Below are positions 33,701 to 42,735 of a stretch of DNA of 64,000 nt, in pieces. Every line of letters starts with the position of its first letter. Position 1 is the stretch's first letter. A program made the position numbers and the translations under genes. The stretch is taken from NCBI RefSeq assembly GCF_019049655.1, contig NZ_JAFMOX010000065.1:124001-188000 (forward strand). The letters run 5' to 3'. The DNA comes from Rahnella rivi (lineage in GTDB: Bacteria; Pseudomonadota; Gammaproteobacteria; Enterobacterales; Enterobacteriaceae). The notes under the pieces are model-generated. The model was not told where the DNA came from. It saw only the letters and a program-made list of their open reading frames with translations, and made no database searches.

Positions 33701-34565
33701 GACTTTCCTCCCGCTCAAGACGGTCGTTGTGACGCTTCAGACGACATTGCAGGCCGCTTTTCAGAAACAGTGTGACGATGGCCATCAGGGTTAACAGCGC
33801 AGCGGCAGTAAACGCGCCAGCGGTGTTGTAGTCCTGATGCAGTAATTCGACTTGTAAAGGCAGCGTGTAGGTTTCGCCACGTATAGAACCGGAAACGACA
33901 GAAACTGCCCCGAATTCCCCAATCGCGCGGGCGTTGGTCAGCACCACGCCGTACAGCAATGCCCAGCGGATATTGGGCAAGGTCACGCGGCGGAACATCT
34001 GCCAGCCGGAAGCCCCCAGCAGAACGGCCGCTTCATCTTCGTGGCTGCCCTGACTCAGCATCACCGGCACCAGCTCGCGAATCACAAACGGACAGGTGAC
34101 GAACACCGTGACCATCACCATACCCGGCCAGGCGAACATGAATTGAATGTTGTGCGCATCCAGCCAGCCACCGAGCGGGCCGTTGGTGCCGTAGAACAGT
34201 AAATACAGCAGACCAGCAACCACCGGAGACACGGCGAACGGGATGTCGATCAGCGTCAGCAACAGCTGACGGCCTGGGAAATTAAAGCGCGCCACAAGCC
34301 ACGCCAGCAGCGTGCCGAAAATCAGGTTCACCGGCACGGTAATCAGCGCCATCAGCACCGTCAGCCAGATGGAGTGCAACATGTCGGAATCCGACAGATT
34401 CTTCCACACCGCAGCAATACCGTCAGAAAACGCCAGCACAAAAATGCTGATCATCGGGATCACCAGCAGCAGGATACATATCAGCACCCCTGTGCCGATA
34501 AGCGCCCACTTCACCCAGTCGACGGGCTGGCGGGCAGCCCCTGCAAAATCCGGAACATCAGACAT
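33690..34565 (-). CDS. cysW: Sulfate/thiosulfate ABC transporter permease CysW
   Basis: A 291-residue permease with about six membrane segments and the EAA-type coupling loop EDEAAVLLGASGWQMFRRVTLP. Its start overlaps the cysU stop (TAATG). It pairs with CysU to form the membrane channel of the importer. Confidence 0.97.
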   Translation of the reverse strand: MSDVPDFAGAARQPVDWVKWALIGTGVLICILLLVIPMISIFVLAFSDGIAAVWKNLSDSDMLHSIWLTVLMALITVPVNLIFGTLLAWLVARFNFPGRQLLLTLIDIPFAVSPVVAGLLYLLFYGTNGPLGGWLDAHNIQFMFAWPGMVMVTVFVTCPFVIRELVPVMLSQGSHEDEAAVLLGASGWQMFRRVTLPNIRWALLYGVVLTNARAIGEFGAVSVVSGSIRGETYTLPLQVELLHQDYNTAGAFTAAALLTLMAIVTLFLKSGLQCRLKRHNDRLEREESHEH

Positions 34566-35395
34566 TATTGGCCTCCCAGACGACGGCCATAACGGCTCTG
34601 TAAGGTGTTAATGGCGAACAGCAACACCAGCGATGCCGCAAGGATAACCGACGCAATCGCGCTGGCGGCCGGATAGTCAAATTCCTGCAAGCGGATGAAA
34701 ATCATCAGTGACGTCACTTCCGTTTTCCACGCAATGTTACCGGCGATGAAAATGACCGCGCCGAATTCACCGAGGCTGCGGGTGAAAGACAAGGCGGTCC
34801 CCGCCATCAGCGAAGGCATCACTTCGGGCAACACCACACGACGGAAACTCTGCCAGCGCGATGCGCCCAGCGTTTCGGCCGCTTCTTCATATTCCGGGCC
34901 TAACTCTTCCAGCACCGGCTGCACGGTTCGCACCACAAACGGGATGCTGGTGAAGGCCATCGCCACCGCAATACCGATCCAGGTGTATGAGACTTTGATA
35001 TCAAAATGCGCCAGCCACTGACCGTAAAAACCGGTGGTGGAAAACAGTCCTGCCAGCGTCAGCCCTGCCACCGCAGTCGGCAACGCAAAGGGTAAATCCA
35101 TCAGGCCGTCGATCAGGCTTTTCCCCGGAAACTCGTAACGGGTGAGGATCCACGCCATCAGCATGCCGAAAACGCAGTTGAAAAGGCTCGCCACACCCGC
35201 GGCCAGCAGCGTAACTTTGTAGGCCGCCACGACCTGACCGTTGGTGATCACATCCCAGTATTGTGACAGCGTCATTTGTGACAACTGCATCACCAGCGCG
35301 CTCAGCGGCAGAAGCAGCACCAGACACACGAACAGCAAACTGCTGCCGAGGCTCAGGGTAAATCCGGGTAGTACGCGTTTGCTCGACAACAACAT
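34565..35395 (-). CDS. cysU: Sulfate/thiosulfate ABC transporter permease CysU (CysT)
   Basis: A 276-residue permease with six membrane segments and the coupling loop YEEAAETLGASRWQSFRRVV. Its start overlaps the cysP stop (TAATG), showing tight translational coupling through the operon. Confidence 0.97.
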   Translation of the reverse strand: MLLSSKRVLPGFTLSLGSSLLFVCLVLLLPLSALVMQLSQMTLSQYWDVITNGQVVAAYKVTLLAAGVASLFNCVFGMLMAWILTRYEFPGKSLIDGLMDLPFALPTAVAGLTLAGLFSTTGFYGQWLAHFDIKVSYTWIGIAVAMAFTSIPFVVRTVQPVLEELGPEYEEAAETLGASRWQSFRRVVLPEVMPSLMAGTALSFTRSLGEFGAVIFIAGNIAWKTEVTSLMIFIRLQEFDYPAASAIASVILAASLVLLFAINTLQSRYGRRLGGQ

Positions 35396-36417
35396 TACTT
35401 GTGACCTTGCTCTAACAGTTTATCCAGCTCACCGCCGGTACCAAAATGGGTGTCCATAACCTGTTTCCAGCTGCCAAACTGATCTTCAACGTTGAAGAGT
35501 TTGGTATCCGGGAACTGATCTTTCGCCGCCGCCATGGCCGTTTTGTCATACACACGGTAGTTAAAACTGGTGATAATTTTCTGTGCCTGCGGGCTCCACA
35601 GATAATTCAGGTAATCTTTGGCAGCTTTCTCCGTGCCATTTTTCTCGACGTTTTTATCGACCCAGGCCACCGGGAACTCCGCCAGAATGTCCACCGGCGG
35701 AACAATCACTTCGTACTGATCGTCGCCGTACTGTTTGCGGATATTGTTCACTTCAGATTCGAAGCTGATCAGCACATCACCCAAACCGCGCTCGACAAAA
35801 GTCGTGGTCGCGCCACGGCCTCCGGTATCAAAGACCTGCACGTTCTTCAGAAAGCTGGCCATTTTGGCGCGAGTCTGCGCGGTGTCTTTTTTATCTTCAA
35901 GATTGAACGCGCCCCACGCCGCCAGATAGGTATAACGGCCATTGCCGGAGGTTTTCGGGTTCGGGAAAATCAGGCTCACGCCCGGAAGGGTTAAGTCGTC
36001 CCAGCTGTGAATATTCTTGGGATTGCCCTTGCGCACCAGAAACGCCATGGTGGAATAGAACGGCGAGCTGTTGTTCGGCAACCGGGTTTGCCAGTCGGCA
36101 GGGATCAGATTGCCGCGATCGTGCAGGATCTGCACATCGGTTACCTGGTTGTAAGTGACCACATCGGCTTTCAGCCCCTGCAAAATCGCCAGTGCCTGCT
36201 TTGATGAGCCGGCATGAGACTGTTTGATCTCGAGTTTGTCGCCATTATTTTGCTCGGCCCACTGCTGCTGGAACGGCGGGTTCAGCGCTGCAAAAAGTTC
36301 ACGGGAAACGTCATACGAGCTGTTGAGCAATTCGGTTGCGGATGCCGCCCCGCTGGCCAGCAACAATGCCGCCACAGATCCTTTCAGCACATTGCCTGTC
36401 AATCCGGTAGTTTTCAT
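35395..36417 (-). CDS. cysP: Thiosulfate/sulfate-binding periplasmic protein CysP
   Basis: A 340-residue periplasmic receptor with a cleavable signal peptide (SVAALLLASGAASA) and the sulfate-binding-protein signature NPKTSGNGRYTYLAAW, plus YDVSRELFAALN near the mature N-terminus. It is first in cysPUWA. The 210-bp gap upstream to yfeX should carry the CysB-dependent promoter, and an AT-rich tract lies near 36515-36535. Confidence 0.96.
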   Translation of the reverse strand: MKTTGLTGNVLKGSVAALLLASGAASATELLNSSYDVSRELFAALNPPFQQQWAEQNNGDKLEIKQSHAGSSKQALAILQGLKADVVTYNQVTDVQILHDRGNLIPADWQTRLPNNSSPFYSTMAFLVRKGNPKNIHSWDDLTLPGVSLIFPNPKTSGNGRYTYLAAWGAFNLEDKKDTAQTRAKMASFLKNVQVFDTGGRGATTTFVERGLGDVLISFESEVNNIRKQYGDDQYEVIVPPVDILAEFPVAWVDKNVEKNGTEKAAKDYLNYLWSPQAQKIITSFNYRVYDKTAMAAAKDQFPDTKLFNVEDQFGSWKQVMDTHFGTGGELDKLLEQGHK

Positions 36418-36591
36418 GCTTAGCCTTAGGTGAGTGAACCGATATGCGACGCTGATAAATGCCGCTCAATATCACACAGTGTATTTATAACTGAGGGTCA
36501 GGCTGTAACGGTTTTATATACCATTTGGTGATTTTCAAGCATGAAAAGCTATAAGGCATTAACAAACGCGGGGGAAATTGCAGGAGGGAGG

Positions 36592-36622
36592 AAAAAGCGC
36601 GCCCAAAGCGGAGCGCGCCGGA
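36592..36622 (-). terminator. Terminator of yfeX
   Basis: On the minus strand GCGCGC-loop-GCGCGC is followed by five T residues. It lies immediately after the yfeX stop and ahead of the cysP promoter region. Confidence 0.7.
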
Positions 36623-36627
36623 AAAGC

Positions 36628-37527
36628 TTAAAGCGCTAAAAGACGGGTCAGGGACGGCGCGAAATAATAGCTGCCGGTGACCGGGCGGGTGAAGCGCAAC
36701 ATGGCGTCACGTTTGCCATCCAGATCGCCAAACATGCTCAGCAGTTGTTTCTCAATGTTCCACAAATGCGCGCAATAGCTGATGAAGTACAAGCCATGCT
36801 CGCCGCTGGCTGTGCCGTAAGGCAGGCTCTGACGCAAGATTTTCAGGCCCTTGCCCTCTTCTTTCAGATCAACACGGCTGACGTGTGAGGTGTCCGGACG
36901 GGTTTCTGAATCCAGCTCTTCATCCGTGTCTTTGGTGCGGCCAATCACCTCTTCCTGCTGCTGCACGGAGAAGCGCTCCCACTGCACCAGATTATGTTTC
37001 CAGCGCTGGACCATCACGTAACTGCCACCGGCATCGACGCTGCCTTCAGGAATAATCGCTACCTGGGCGCGGGCTTCTGCTTTCGGGTTTTCGGTGCCAT
37101 CAACAAAACCGCTGAGATCGCGCTCTTCGATTCCACGGAAACCGTGGGTTTCTTCTTCCACCACGATGGATTGACCAAAGGCTTTCAGTGCAGCCTGCGC
37201 AACGGCAAAATTCACGTCATGGCGCAAAGACTGAATGTGCAACAGCATATCGCGCTGCGTGGCCGGAGCCAGCCCTTTCCCCAATGGCACGAACGCTTTC
37301 AGCTCGTCCGCACCCTGATTGCCCGACAGATCGCGCCAGACGTCGTGACCAAAAGCCACCACCGCGCCAAGATGTTCATGGGGGAATTTCTGCTGCATCT
37401 CTTCGAGTGCAGCGACAAATGTCCGGCAGCCCTGCCGGAGCGCATCCAGGTCGCCCTGAGCTTTCGCTTCAATATAAATGGCGAAACGGCAATGTTCGGG
37501 CAAAATGCCGCTCTGAACCTGAGTCAT
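36628..37527 (-). CDS. yfeX: Dye-decolorising (DyP-type) heme peroxidase YfeX
   Basis: A 299-residue cytoplasmic heme protein. The DyP signature GxxDG appears as SGFVDGTENPKAEA, with its catalytic Asp. The proximal His lies in the C-terminal half near DTSHVSRVDL, and the conserved Arg is near RQSLPYG. It acts as a porphyrinogen peroxidase in E. coli. The ATG follows GAGG. It stands between yfeY and cysP. Confidence 0.95.
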   Translation of the reverse strand: MTQVQSGILPEHCRFAIYIEAKAQGDLDALRQGCRTFVAALEEMQQKFPHEHLGAVVAFGHDVWRDLSGNQGADELKAFVPLGKGLAPATQRDMLLHIQSLRHDVNFAVAQAALKAFGQSIVVEEETHGFRGIEERDLSGFVDGTENPKAEARAQVAIIPEGSVDAGGSYVMVQRWKHNLVQWERFSVQQQEEVIGRTKDTDEELDSETRPDTSHVSRVDLKEEGKGLKILRQSLPYGTASGEHGLYFISYCAHLWNIEKQLLSMFGDLDGKRDAMLRFTRPVTGSYYFAPSLTRLLAL

Positions 37528-37573
37528 GATCTTATCCTCGTTAATTTGACCGGCGATATCATACCGGATGTCA

Positions 37574-37603
37574 ACAAAAATGCCTTGCGCGAAGGCAAGG
37601 CAT
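37574..37603 (-). terminator. Terminator of yfeY
   Basis: On the minus strand ATGCCTTGC-CTTCG-GCAAGGCAT-type stem ends in a T-run. It lies between yfeY and yfeX. Confidence 0.75.
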
Positions 37604-37642
37604 TACGTCGTTTTTAAACGAAGAAAGAAGCGGTGTACGTGC

Positions 37643-38272
37643 TTACTGCGCGGCAGTTGCCTGAGCAGGATCCGCCCGCCAGATGATTTTGCTGACTTTC
37701 CAGTCTTTCAGCGAATCGTCCGATGGCATCAGCGAATCCGGGCCGTGCCAGATCCCGCTGAACACGTAAGTTACGTGAGCACTTTGCGGGGCTTTGCACT
37801 CGATACTCTGCGCATCGTCACCTTCGCCTTTCACACAGACATCAAAGGCTTTGGTATACAGATCGCTAAAGGAAGTGCCTATTTTAACGCCCCATTCGCT
37901 TTCGACTTTAGCGTCTGTCACATCAACCCGCCGCACAGTGCCTTTCGGCTCGCCGCTGATCGACATTTTCACGTCTTTGCCATCCATCGCCTGGAAGAAA
38001 CTGAGCATTTTACCGTTACTCATCGACATACCACTGCGCAGCGTGTAATCCCCGTCCAGCGCCTCTTTGATCGCATCTTCAGTCAGCGGCGTGCTGGCGG
38101 TGATATCACCGACACCTTTTTCAGACACCGTCAGGCTGCTGCCGAACCAGTTCAGAGGATTCATGGATGACCAGGAAATGCCCGGCATCGACATATTCGA
38201 TATCGACGAACAGCCCGTGAGGATCAAAGGAAGCGCCAGCAACATCGGGCGAACCCGTAAGCGAACAGTCAT
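37643..38272 (-). CDS. yfeY: YfeY-family lipoprotein (RpoE-regulated in E. coli)
   Basis: A 209-residue lipoprotein with signal RPMLLALPLILTGC (lipobox LTGC), conserved SSMNPLNWFGSSL just after the lipidated Cys and a C-terminal globular domain with WGVKIGTSFSDLYTKAFDVC. The E. coli homologue belongs to the envelope-stress sigma-E regulon. I could not identify a clear sigma-E promoter by eye. The function is unknown. Confidence 0.9.
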   Translation of the reverse strand: MTVRLRVRPMLLALPLILTGCSSISNMSMPGISWSSMNPLNWFGSSLTVSEKGVGDITASTPLTEDAIKEALDGDYTLRSGMSMSNGKMLSFFQAMDGKDVKMSISGEPKGTVRRVDVTDAKVESEWGVKIGTSFSDLYTKAFDVCVKGEGDDAQSIECKAPQSAHVTYVFSGIWHGPDSLMPSDDSLKDWKVSKIIWRADPAQATAAQ

Positions 38273-38429
38273 TCAGTGTACTCCTTGGCTCCCCGTTTCC
38301 GTTGGCCGGTGCGGCCTGACGGACAAACCGGCAGCATAATGAGGGATAATTAACTTTTATACAGCCTGCGGCTGCTTTTAGCGTTCAGCGCCAGTTCGAG
38401 TGCTTTCTTTCCGAAAAAGTTCAATGACG

Positions 38430-38873
38430 TCACGCCAGACGGCGCGCCGCATCGAAACAGGCTCGCAGACGACGGCTCAGCAGCCAGTAGGCCAGCGCGG
38501 CGGCGTCGAGCAGCGCCAGTGCAATATCCACGCCGGAAATCAGATCGTTACTTTGCCAAAGCCCGAGTGCCTGCAGTGCAAACGTCACAAACATGCCCGC
38601 CAGCAACAGCCAGTAACCGGCCTGCCAGATGCGTGGCCATAAATGGCGGCGACCGCTGAGCAGAAACACCAGCGCCGGGGGCAGCCCCAGCAACATACCG
38701 GACCAGAAACTTTGACGATCGGGATAAAAAAGGGACAGTAAATCATTGCCCTGCTGCCGCGATGCACCCGCCATGACAAACAACAGCCAGGTTCGCGCCT
38801 GTAACATCAAAATCGTCCAAAACCACAGCGGCAGGCGCAACATTCCGTGGTCGTTATAATCATCCGGGTTCAT
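38430..38873 (-). CDS. yfeZ: YfeZ-family inner-membrane protein (DUF2919)
   Basis: A membrane protein of about 147 residues with four hydrophobic segments and the family start MNPDDYNDHGMLRLPLWFW, followed by QARTWLLFVMAGASRQQG. The ATG at 38871-38873 fits the family start. A TTG at 38883-38885 with AGGA upstream would add four residues and is the main alternative. It lies next to yfeY, as in E. coli. The function is unknown. Confidence 0.85.
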   Translation of the reverse strand: MNPDDYNDHGMLRLPLWFWTILMLQARTWLLFVMAGASRQQGNDLLSLFYPDRQSFWSGMLLGLPPALVFLLSGRRHLWPRIWQAGYWLLLAGMFVTFALQALGLWQSNDLISGVDIALALLDAAALAYWLLSRRLRACFDAARRLA

Positions 38874-39040
38874 AAAAGAGGACAACGTTCCTGCGAATTA
38901 AGTGAAATTAAACAATAATCAGAGCATCTTAAGAAACCGTTAAGAACAGTCTGCTTTACTGTACCTCAACGCGGCAACACATCGCAAAGATGCCATAGTT
39001 GCTGACACACACCAGAAAAGTTAATTAAGGAAGACCTATT

Positions 39041-39442
39041 ATGATGAAGAAAATCACTCTGGCAGCCCTCATCGCACTGAGTTCAGCGTCCGTTTATGCC
39101 CAGCAAACCGGCGGTTTTAACGGCCCTTCCGCTCAGGAAGCGCAAACCCAGCCAGCGGCACAGGGCGGCTTTACCGGCACCACCGCACTGAGCACCGTAA
39201 AAGATGCTCAAACCATGAAAGACGATCAATGGATTATGCTGGAAGGTTTTATCGATCAGCGTATCGACCATGATAAATACATTTTCCGCGACAACACCGG
39301 TACCCTCAATGTAGAAATTGACGGCAAACGCTGGCAGGGACAGAACGTGTCACCAAAAGACAAAATCCGCATTGAAGGTAAAGTCGATAAAGACTGGAAC
39401 TCAGTGGAAGTGGACGTCAAAAGCGTAAAAGTGATCAAGTAA
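39041..39442 (+). CDS. YgiW/YdeI-family periplasmic OB-fold stress protein
   Basis: A 133-residue exported protein: signal peptide (ITLAALIALSSASVYAQ), Gln/Gly-rich segment, then a bacterial OB-fold with QWIMLEGFIDQRIDHDKYIF and EIDGKRWQGQ. Family members help tolerance to peroxide, metals or cationic peptides in Salmonella and E. coli. The E. coli yfeZ-ypeA interval has no such gene, so this is an insertion relative to it. It is divergent from yfeZ. Confidence 0.9.
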   Translation: MMKKITLAALIALSSASVYAQQTGGFNGPSAQEAQTQPAAQGGFTGTTALSTVKDAQTMKDDQWIMLEGFIDQRIDHDKYIFRDNTGTLNVEIDGKRWQGQNVSPKDKIRIEGKVDKDWNSVEVDVKSVKVIK

Positions 39443-39462
39443 TCACACCCGGCGTTTAAACG

Positions 39463-39502
39463 TAAAAAGCCCCGACGGCCATCGCCTGTCGGGGCTTTTT
39501 TA
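39463..39502 (+). terminator. Bidirectional terminator between the YgiW-like gene and ypeA
   Basis: AAAAGCCCCGACGG pairs with CCTGTCGGGGCTTTTTT around a short loop. It serves two convergent genes. Confidence 0.9.
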
Positions 39503-39519
39503 ATTTATGCAGACCCGGC

Positions 39520-39945
39520 TTAATATTCCTGATCTTCGATAAGCCGTTTACCCAGCAGCAGCGTATCTGAAATCTCGTAGCCGAGTTTTTCATACATGCT
39601 GACCACCGCGTCATTTTCAGCACGCACCATTAAATTGATTTTTGGGCAGCCACGGGCAATCAGTTTCTTTTCCAGCCGGTTCACCAGCGCATTGGCAATC
39701 CCGCGCCCGCGATAATCCGGGTGTACGCCAAGATAGCCCACCGAACCGCGATGACCGTCATAGCCCCCCATCAGCGTGCCGACCACTTCCCCGCCAACTT
39801 CGGCCACCAGGAAAAACTCCGGGCTGTGGTTAATCTTGCGCTCAATATCCAGTTCCGGATCATTCCACGGACGCAGCAGATCGCAACGCTCCCACAAGGT
39901 CAGTACTTCTTCGAAATCTTCTTGCCGGTATACGCGAATTTCCAT
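39520..39945 (-). CDS. ypeA: GNAT-family acetyltransferase YpeA
   Basis: A 141-residue acetyltransferase, with start MEIRVYRQEDFEEVLTLWER and acetyl-CoA loop YRGRGIANALVNRLE. The ATG at 39943-39945 matches E. coli YpeA, although the frame extends four residues further to 39957. The substrate is unknown. It is divergent from amiA, as in E. coli. Confidence 0.92.
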   Translation of the reverse strand: MEIRVYRQEDFEEVLTLWERCDLLRPWNDPELDIERKINHSPEFFLVAEVGGEVVGTLMGGYDGHRGSVGYLGVHPDYRGRGIANALVNRLEKKLIARGCPKINLMVRAENDAVVSMYEKLGYEISDTLLLGKRLIEDQEY

Positions 39946-40234
39946 CACTGTCGCCACTGTTGTGTTAATAAGGGGAAAGAGGTTTCTATAATTATCGCGT
40001 GATCTGCTTGATACGCAACATCAAAATCAAAAATCGTGCATTTTATAAGCGTTTTTTCTCTGGCCGTTTGTCAGCCCGTCAGCTCATGAATCATTAATTT
40101 GAGATATATTTGTCCGGCAATATATTAATTCGCGACACAAAATTCATAAACAGTAATAGTTCTCAGATCGAAACTATAAAAAAGATACTCTATAACATAG
40201 GGCATTCTGCTTTTTTTATGACGGTAATGGACTG

Positions 40235-41119
40235 ATGTTAAACCCCCTGAACAAATTTCTGCATTTCCAGCCTCTGCCCGCTTCCGCTACCCGTCGCCAG
40301 CTCCTGTTATCCGGCCTGGGTTTAGCCATTGCCGCCTTTGGTTCCCGTTCTGCCAGCGCAGCGCAGCAGGAACACATCACCAAATCTGCTCCGGCGCCGA
40401 AACCGCCGGGTTCGAAAAAGCTGGTGATGATCGACCCTGGCCACGGCGGGATCGATTCCGGTGCCGTCGGCCATGAAGGATCGGAAGAGAAACATGTGGT
40501 GCTGGAGATTGCCAACTATGTGCGCGAAATCCTTGGCGCGCAGAGCCATATTGAGGTCAGGCTGACGCGAGATTCCGACCACTTTATCCCGCTGTATCAG
40601 CGTGTTGAGCTGGCGCATCAGCATCAGGCCGATCTGTTCGTTTCAATTCACGCCGATGGTTACACCAGCCCGAGCGCTTCCGGCGCGTCAGTGTTTGCAC
40701 TTTCTAACCGGGGTGCCAGCAGCGCGATGGCGCGATACATGTCCAAAAAAGAGAACGACGCCGATTTGGTCGCCGGGGCGAAATATGCCAAAGAAGACAA
40801 CAATTACCTGCAGCAGGTGCTGTTTGACCTGGTGCAAACCGACACCATCAAAAACAGCCTGACACTCGGCCACCATGTGCTCGACAGAATCCGCCCTATT
40901 CACCATTTACACAGCCAGCAGACGGAGCAGGCCGCTTTTGCCGTGCTGAAATCGCCGTCGATTCCCTCGATTTTGGTAGAAACATCTTTCATCACCAACC
41001 ATCAGGAAGAGCAACTGCTCAGCACCACCGCGTTTCGTAAAGAGATTGCACAGGCGATTTCGCAGGGGATAATCAACTTCTTCAGCTATTTCGATGCCAA
41101 TGAGCGTAAACCACGATAA
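40235..41119 (+). CDS. amiA: N-acetylmuramoyl-L-alanine amidase AmiA
   Basis: A Tat-exported zinc amidase that splits septal peptidoglycan during cell separation. The 294-residue protein has the twin-arginine leader ATRRQLLLSGLGLAIAA, then an amidase_3 domain with zinc ligands in IDPGHGGIDSG, the SEEKHVVLE glutamate and FVSIHADG. The catalytic Glu is in ILVETSFITN. It lies upstream of hemF, as in E. coli. Confidence 0.96.
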   Translation: MLNPLNKFLHFQPLPASATRRQLLLSGLGLAIAAFGSRSASAAQQEHITKSAPAPKPPGSKKLVMIDPGHGGIDSGAVGHEGSEEKHVVLEIANYVREILGAQSHIEVRLTRDSDHFIPLYQRVELAHQHQADLFVSIHADGYTSPSASGASVFALSNRGASSAMARYMSKKENDADLVAGAKYAKEDNNYLQQVLFDLVQTDTIKNSLTLGHHVLDRIRPIHHLHSQQTEQAAFAVLKSPSIPSILVETSFITNHQEEQLLSTTAFRKEIAQAISQGIINFFSYFDANERKPR

Positions 41120-41189
41120 TCTTCATTCTTCGGGCTGCACATGCCCTGGCGGCTCTGACTCCTGCGAATTACGGACAGTGCCGCCTTCC

Positions 41190-41222
41190 TGCAACTCGAA
41201 TGATTTTGAGTATATAATAGCG
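41190..41222 (+). promoter_or_regulatory. Probable hemF promoter
   Basis: A TATAAT -10 box at 41213-41218 lies 17 bp from TGCAAC (41190-41195) in the amiA-hemF gap, about 40 bp ahead of the hemF start. Confidence 0.5.
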
Positions 41223-41259
41223 TCCACTTTTCTCTCATTCAGCGCCCGCAAGGCGCTGA

Positions 41260-42255
41260 ATGTCTTTTCAGTCAACGTCTGCGAGTTTGCCTGTGAGCCA
41301 ATCGATTCCCGACATTCAGCAAGTTAAAACCTTCCTGCTTTCACTGCAGGAGCACATCACTCAGCAACTGGCTGCCGCCGACGGTCAGGGCCAGTTCGCC
41401 GAAGATCAGTGGGTGCGCGAAGAAGGCGGCGGCGGTCAGAGCCGGGTGTTAACGAATGGCGCCGTCTTCGAACAGGCTGGCGTTAATTTTTCCCACGTGT
41501 CCGGCGCCATGCTCCCCGCTTCCGCCACCGCGCACCGCCCCGAGCTCGCAGGGCGCAGCTTTCAGGCAATGGGCGTTTCTCTGGTGATTCATCCGCTGAA
41601 TCCTTATGTCCCCACCAGCCACGCGAACGTGCGTTTCTTCATTGCCGAAAAAGCCGGTGAAGCCCCGGTATGGTGGTTCGGCGGCGGGTTTGACCTCACC
41701 CCTTATTACGGATTTGAAGAAGACGCCCGCCACTGGCATCTCACGGCGCAACAGCTGTGCCAGCCATTTGGTGACGACGTCTATCCGAAATACAAAAAAT
41801 GGTGCGACGACTACTTCTTTATTAAACACCGCAATGAGGCGCGCGGCATCGGCGGCCTGTTCTTTGACGACCTCAATACCCCGGATTTCGCCACCAGCTT
41901 TGACTTTATGCAGGCTGTGGGCAACGGTTTCACCGACGCTTATCTGCCCATTGTTGAAAAGCGCAAATTGCTGCCGTGGGGCGAACGTGAGCGCCAGTTC
42001 CAGCTCTATCGCCGTGGCCGCTATGTCGAATTCAATCTGGTGTGGGATCGCGGAACGCTGTTTGGCCTGCAAACCGGTGGCCGTACGGAGTCGATTCTGA
42101 TGTCAATGCCGCCGCTGGTCCGCTGGGAATACGGCTATCAGCCTGAAGCCGGCAGCCCGGAAGCGGCGCTGTACAGTGATTTCCTGCCGCCACGCGACTG
42201 GCTGAATCTGCACGCTGATCTTACGGGGAGCGACACTGATGCAAATCTGGGTTGA
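41260..42255 (+). CDS. hemF: Oxygen-dependent coproporphyrinogen-III oxidase
   Basis: A cytosolic heme-pathway enzyme converting coproporphyrinogen III to protoporphyrinogen IX with O2. Signature blocks: GVNFSHVSGAMLPASAT, ANVRFFIAEK, WWFGGGFDLTPYYGFEEDA and FNLVWDRGTLFGLQTGGRTE. The ATG at 41260 has AAGG at good spacing and gives 331 residues, about 30 more than usual. A GTG at 41293 would give 320. It overlaps the next gene by 17 nt. Confidence 0.96.
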   Translation: MSFQSTSASLPVSQSIPDIQQVKTFLLSLQEHITQQLAAADGQGQFAEDQWVREEGGGGQSRVLTNGAVFEQAGVNFSHVSGAMLPASATAHRPELAGRSFQAMGVSLVIHPLNPYVPTSHANVRFFIAEKAGEAPVWWFGGGFDLTPYYGFEEDARHWHLTAQQLCQPFGDDVYPKYKKWCDDYFFIKHRNEARGIGGLFFDDLNTPDFATSFDFMQAVGNGFTDAYLPIVEKRKLLPWGERERQFQLYRRGRYVEFNLVWDRGTLFGLQTGGRTESILMSMPPLVRWEYGYQPEAGSPEAALYSDFLPPRDWLNLHADLTGSDTDANLG

Positions 42256-42688
42256 TGCCGATGCCTGTCCGAATGTCATCAAGGACGTCCTGTTCCGTGC
42301 CGCCGAACGAACCGGCATGATGGTGACGTTAGTGGCTAACCAAATCATCCGCACGCCGCCGTCAAAATTCCTGCGCACCCTGCGCGTTGAGGCGGGCTTT
42401 GACGTGGCGGATAACGAAATTGTGAAGCGCACTGAGCAGGGAGATTTAGTGATTACCGCCGACATCCCGCTGGCAGCTGAAGTGATCGAAAAAGGCGGCG
42501 TGGCGCTCAACCCGCGCGGCGAGCGCTACACCACCGAAACCATTAAAGAGCGCCTGAATATGCGTGATTTTATGGACACCATGCGCGCCAGCGGCGTGCA
42601 AACCGGCGGGCCGCCCGCGCTAAATCAGCGCGACCGCCAGCAATTCGCCAATGAACTGGATAAGTGGCTGCAACAAGCTAAAAAATAA
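42239..42688 (+). CDS. YaiI/YqxD family protein (DUF188)
   Basis: A 149-residue protein with the family start MQIWVDADACPNVIKDVLFR and conserved DLVITADIPLAAEVIEKGG and RGERYT. It resembles PIN-like nuclease folds, and the function is unproven. It overlaps hemF by 17 nt and is probably cotranscribed. E. coli yaiI is at a different locus, so the linkage to hemF is specific to this lineage. Confidence 0.9.
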   Translation: MQIWVDADACPNVIKDVLFRAAERTGMMVTLVANQIIRTPPSKFLRTLRVEAGFDVADNEIVKRTEQGDLVITADIPLAAEVIEKGGVALNPRGERYTTETIKERLNMRDFMDTMRASGVQTGGPPALNQRDRQQFANELDKWLQQAKK

Positions 42689-42735
42689 TCCGGTCAGGCA
42701 AAACGATGTATCCCTACACTTTAAAGGAATAAAAC

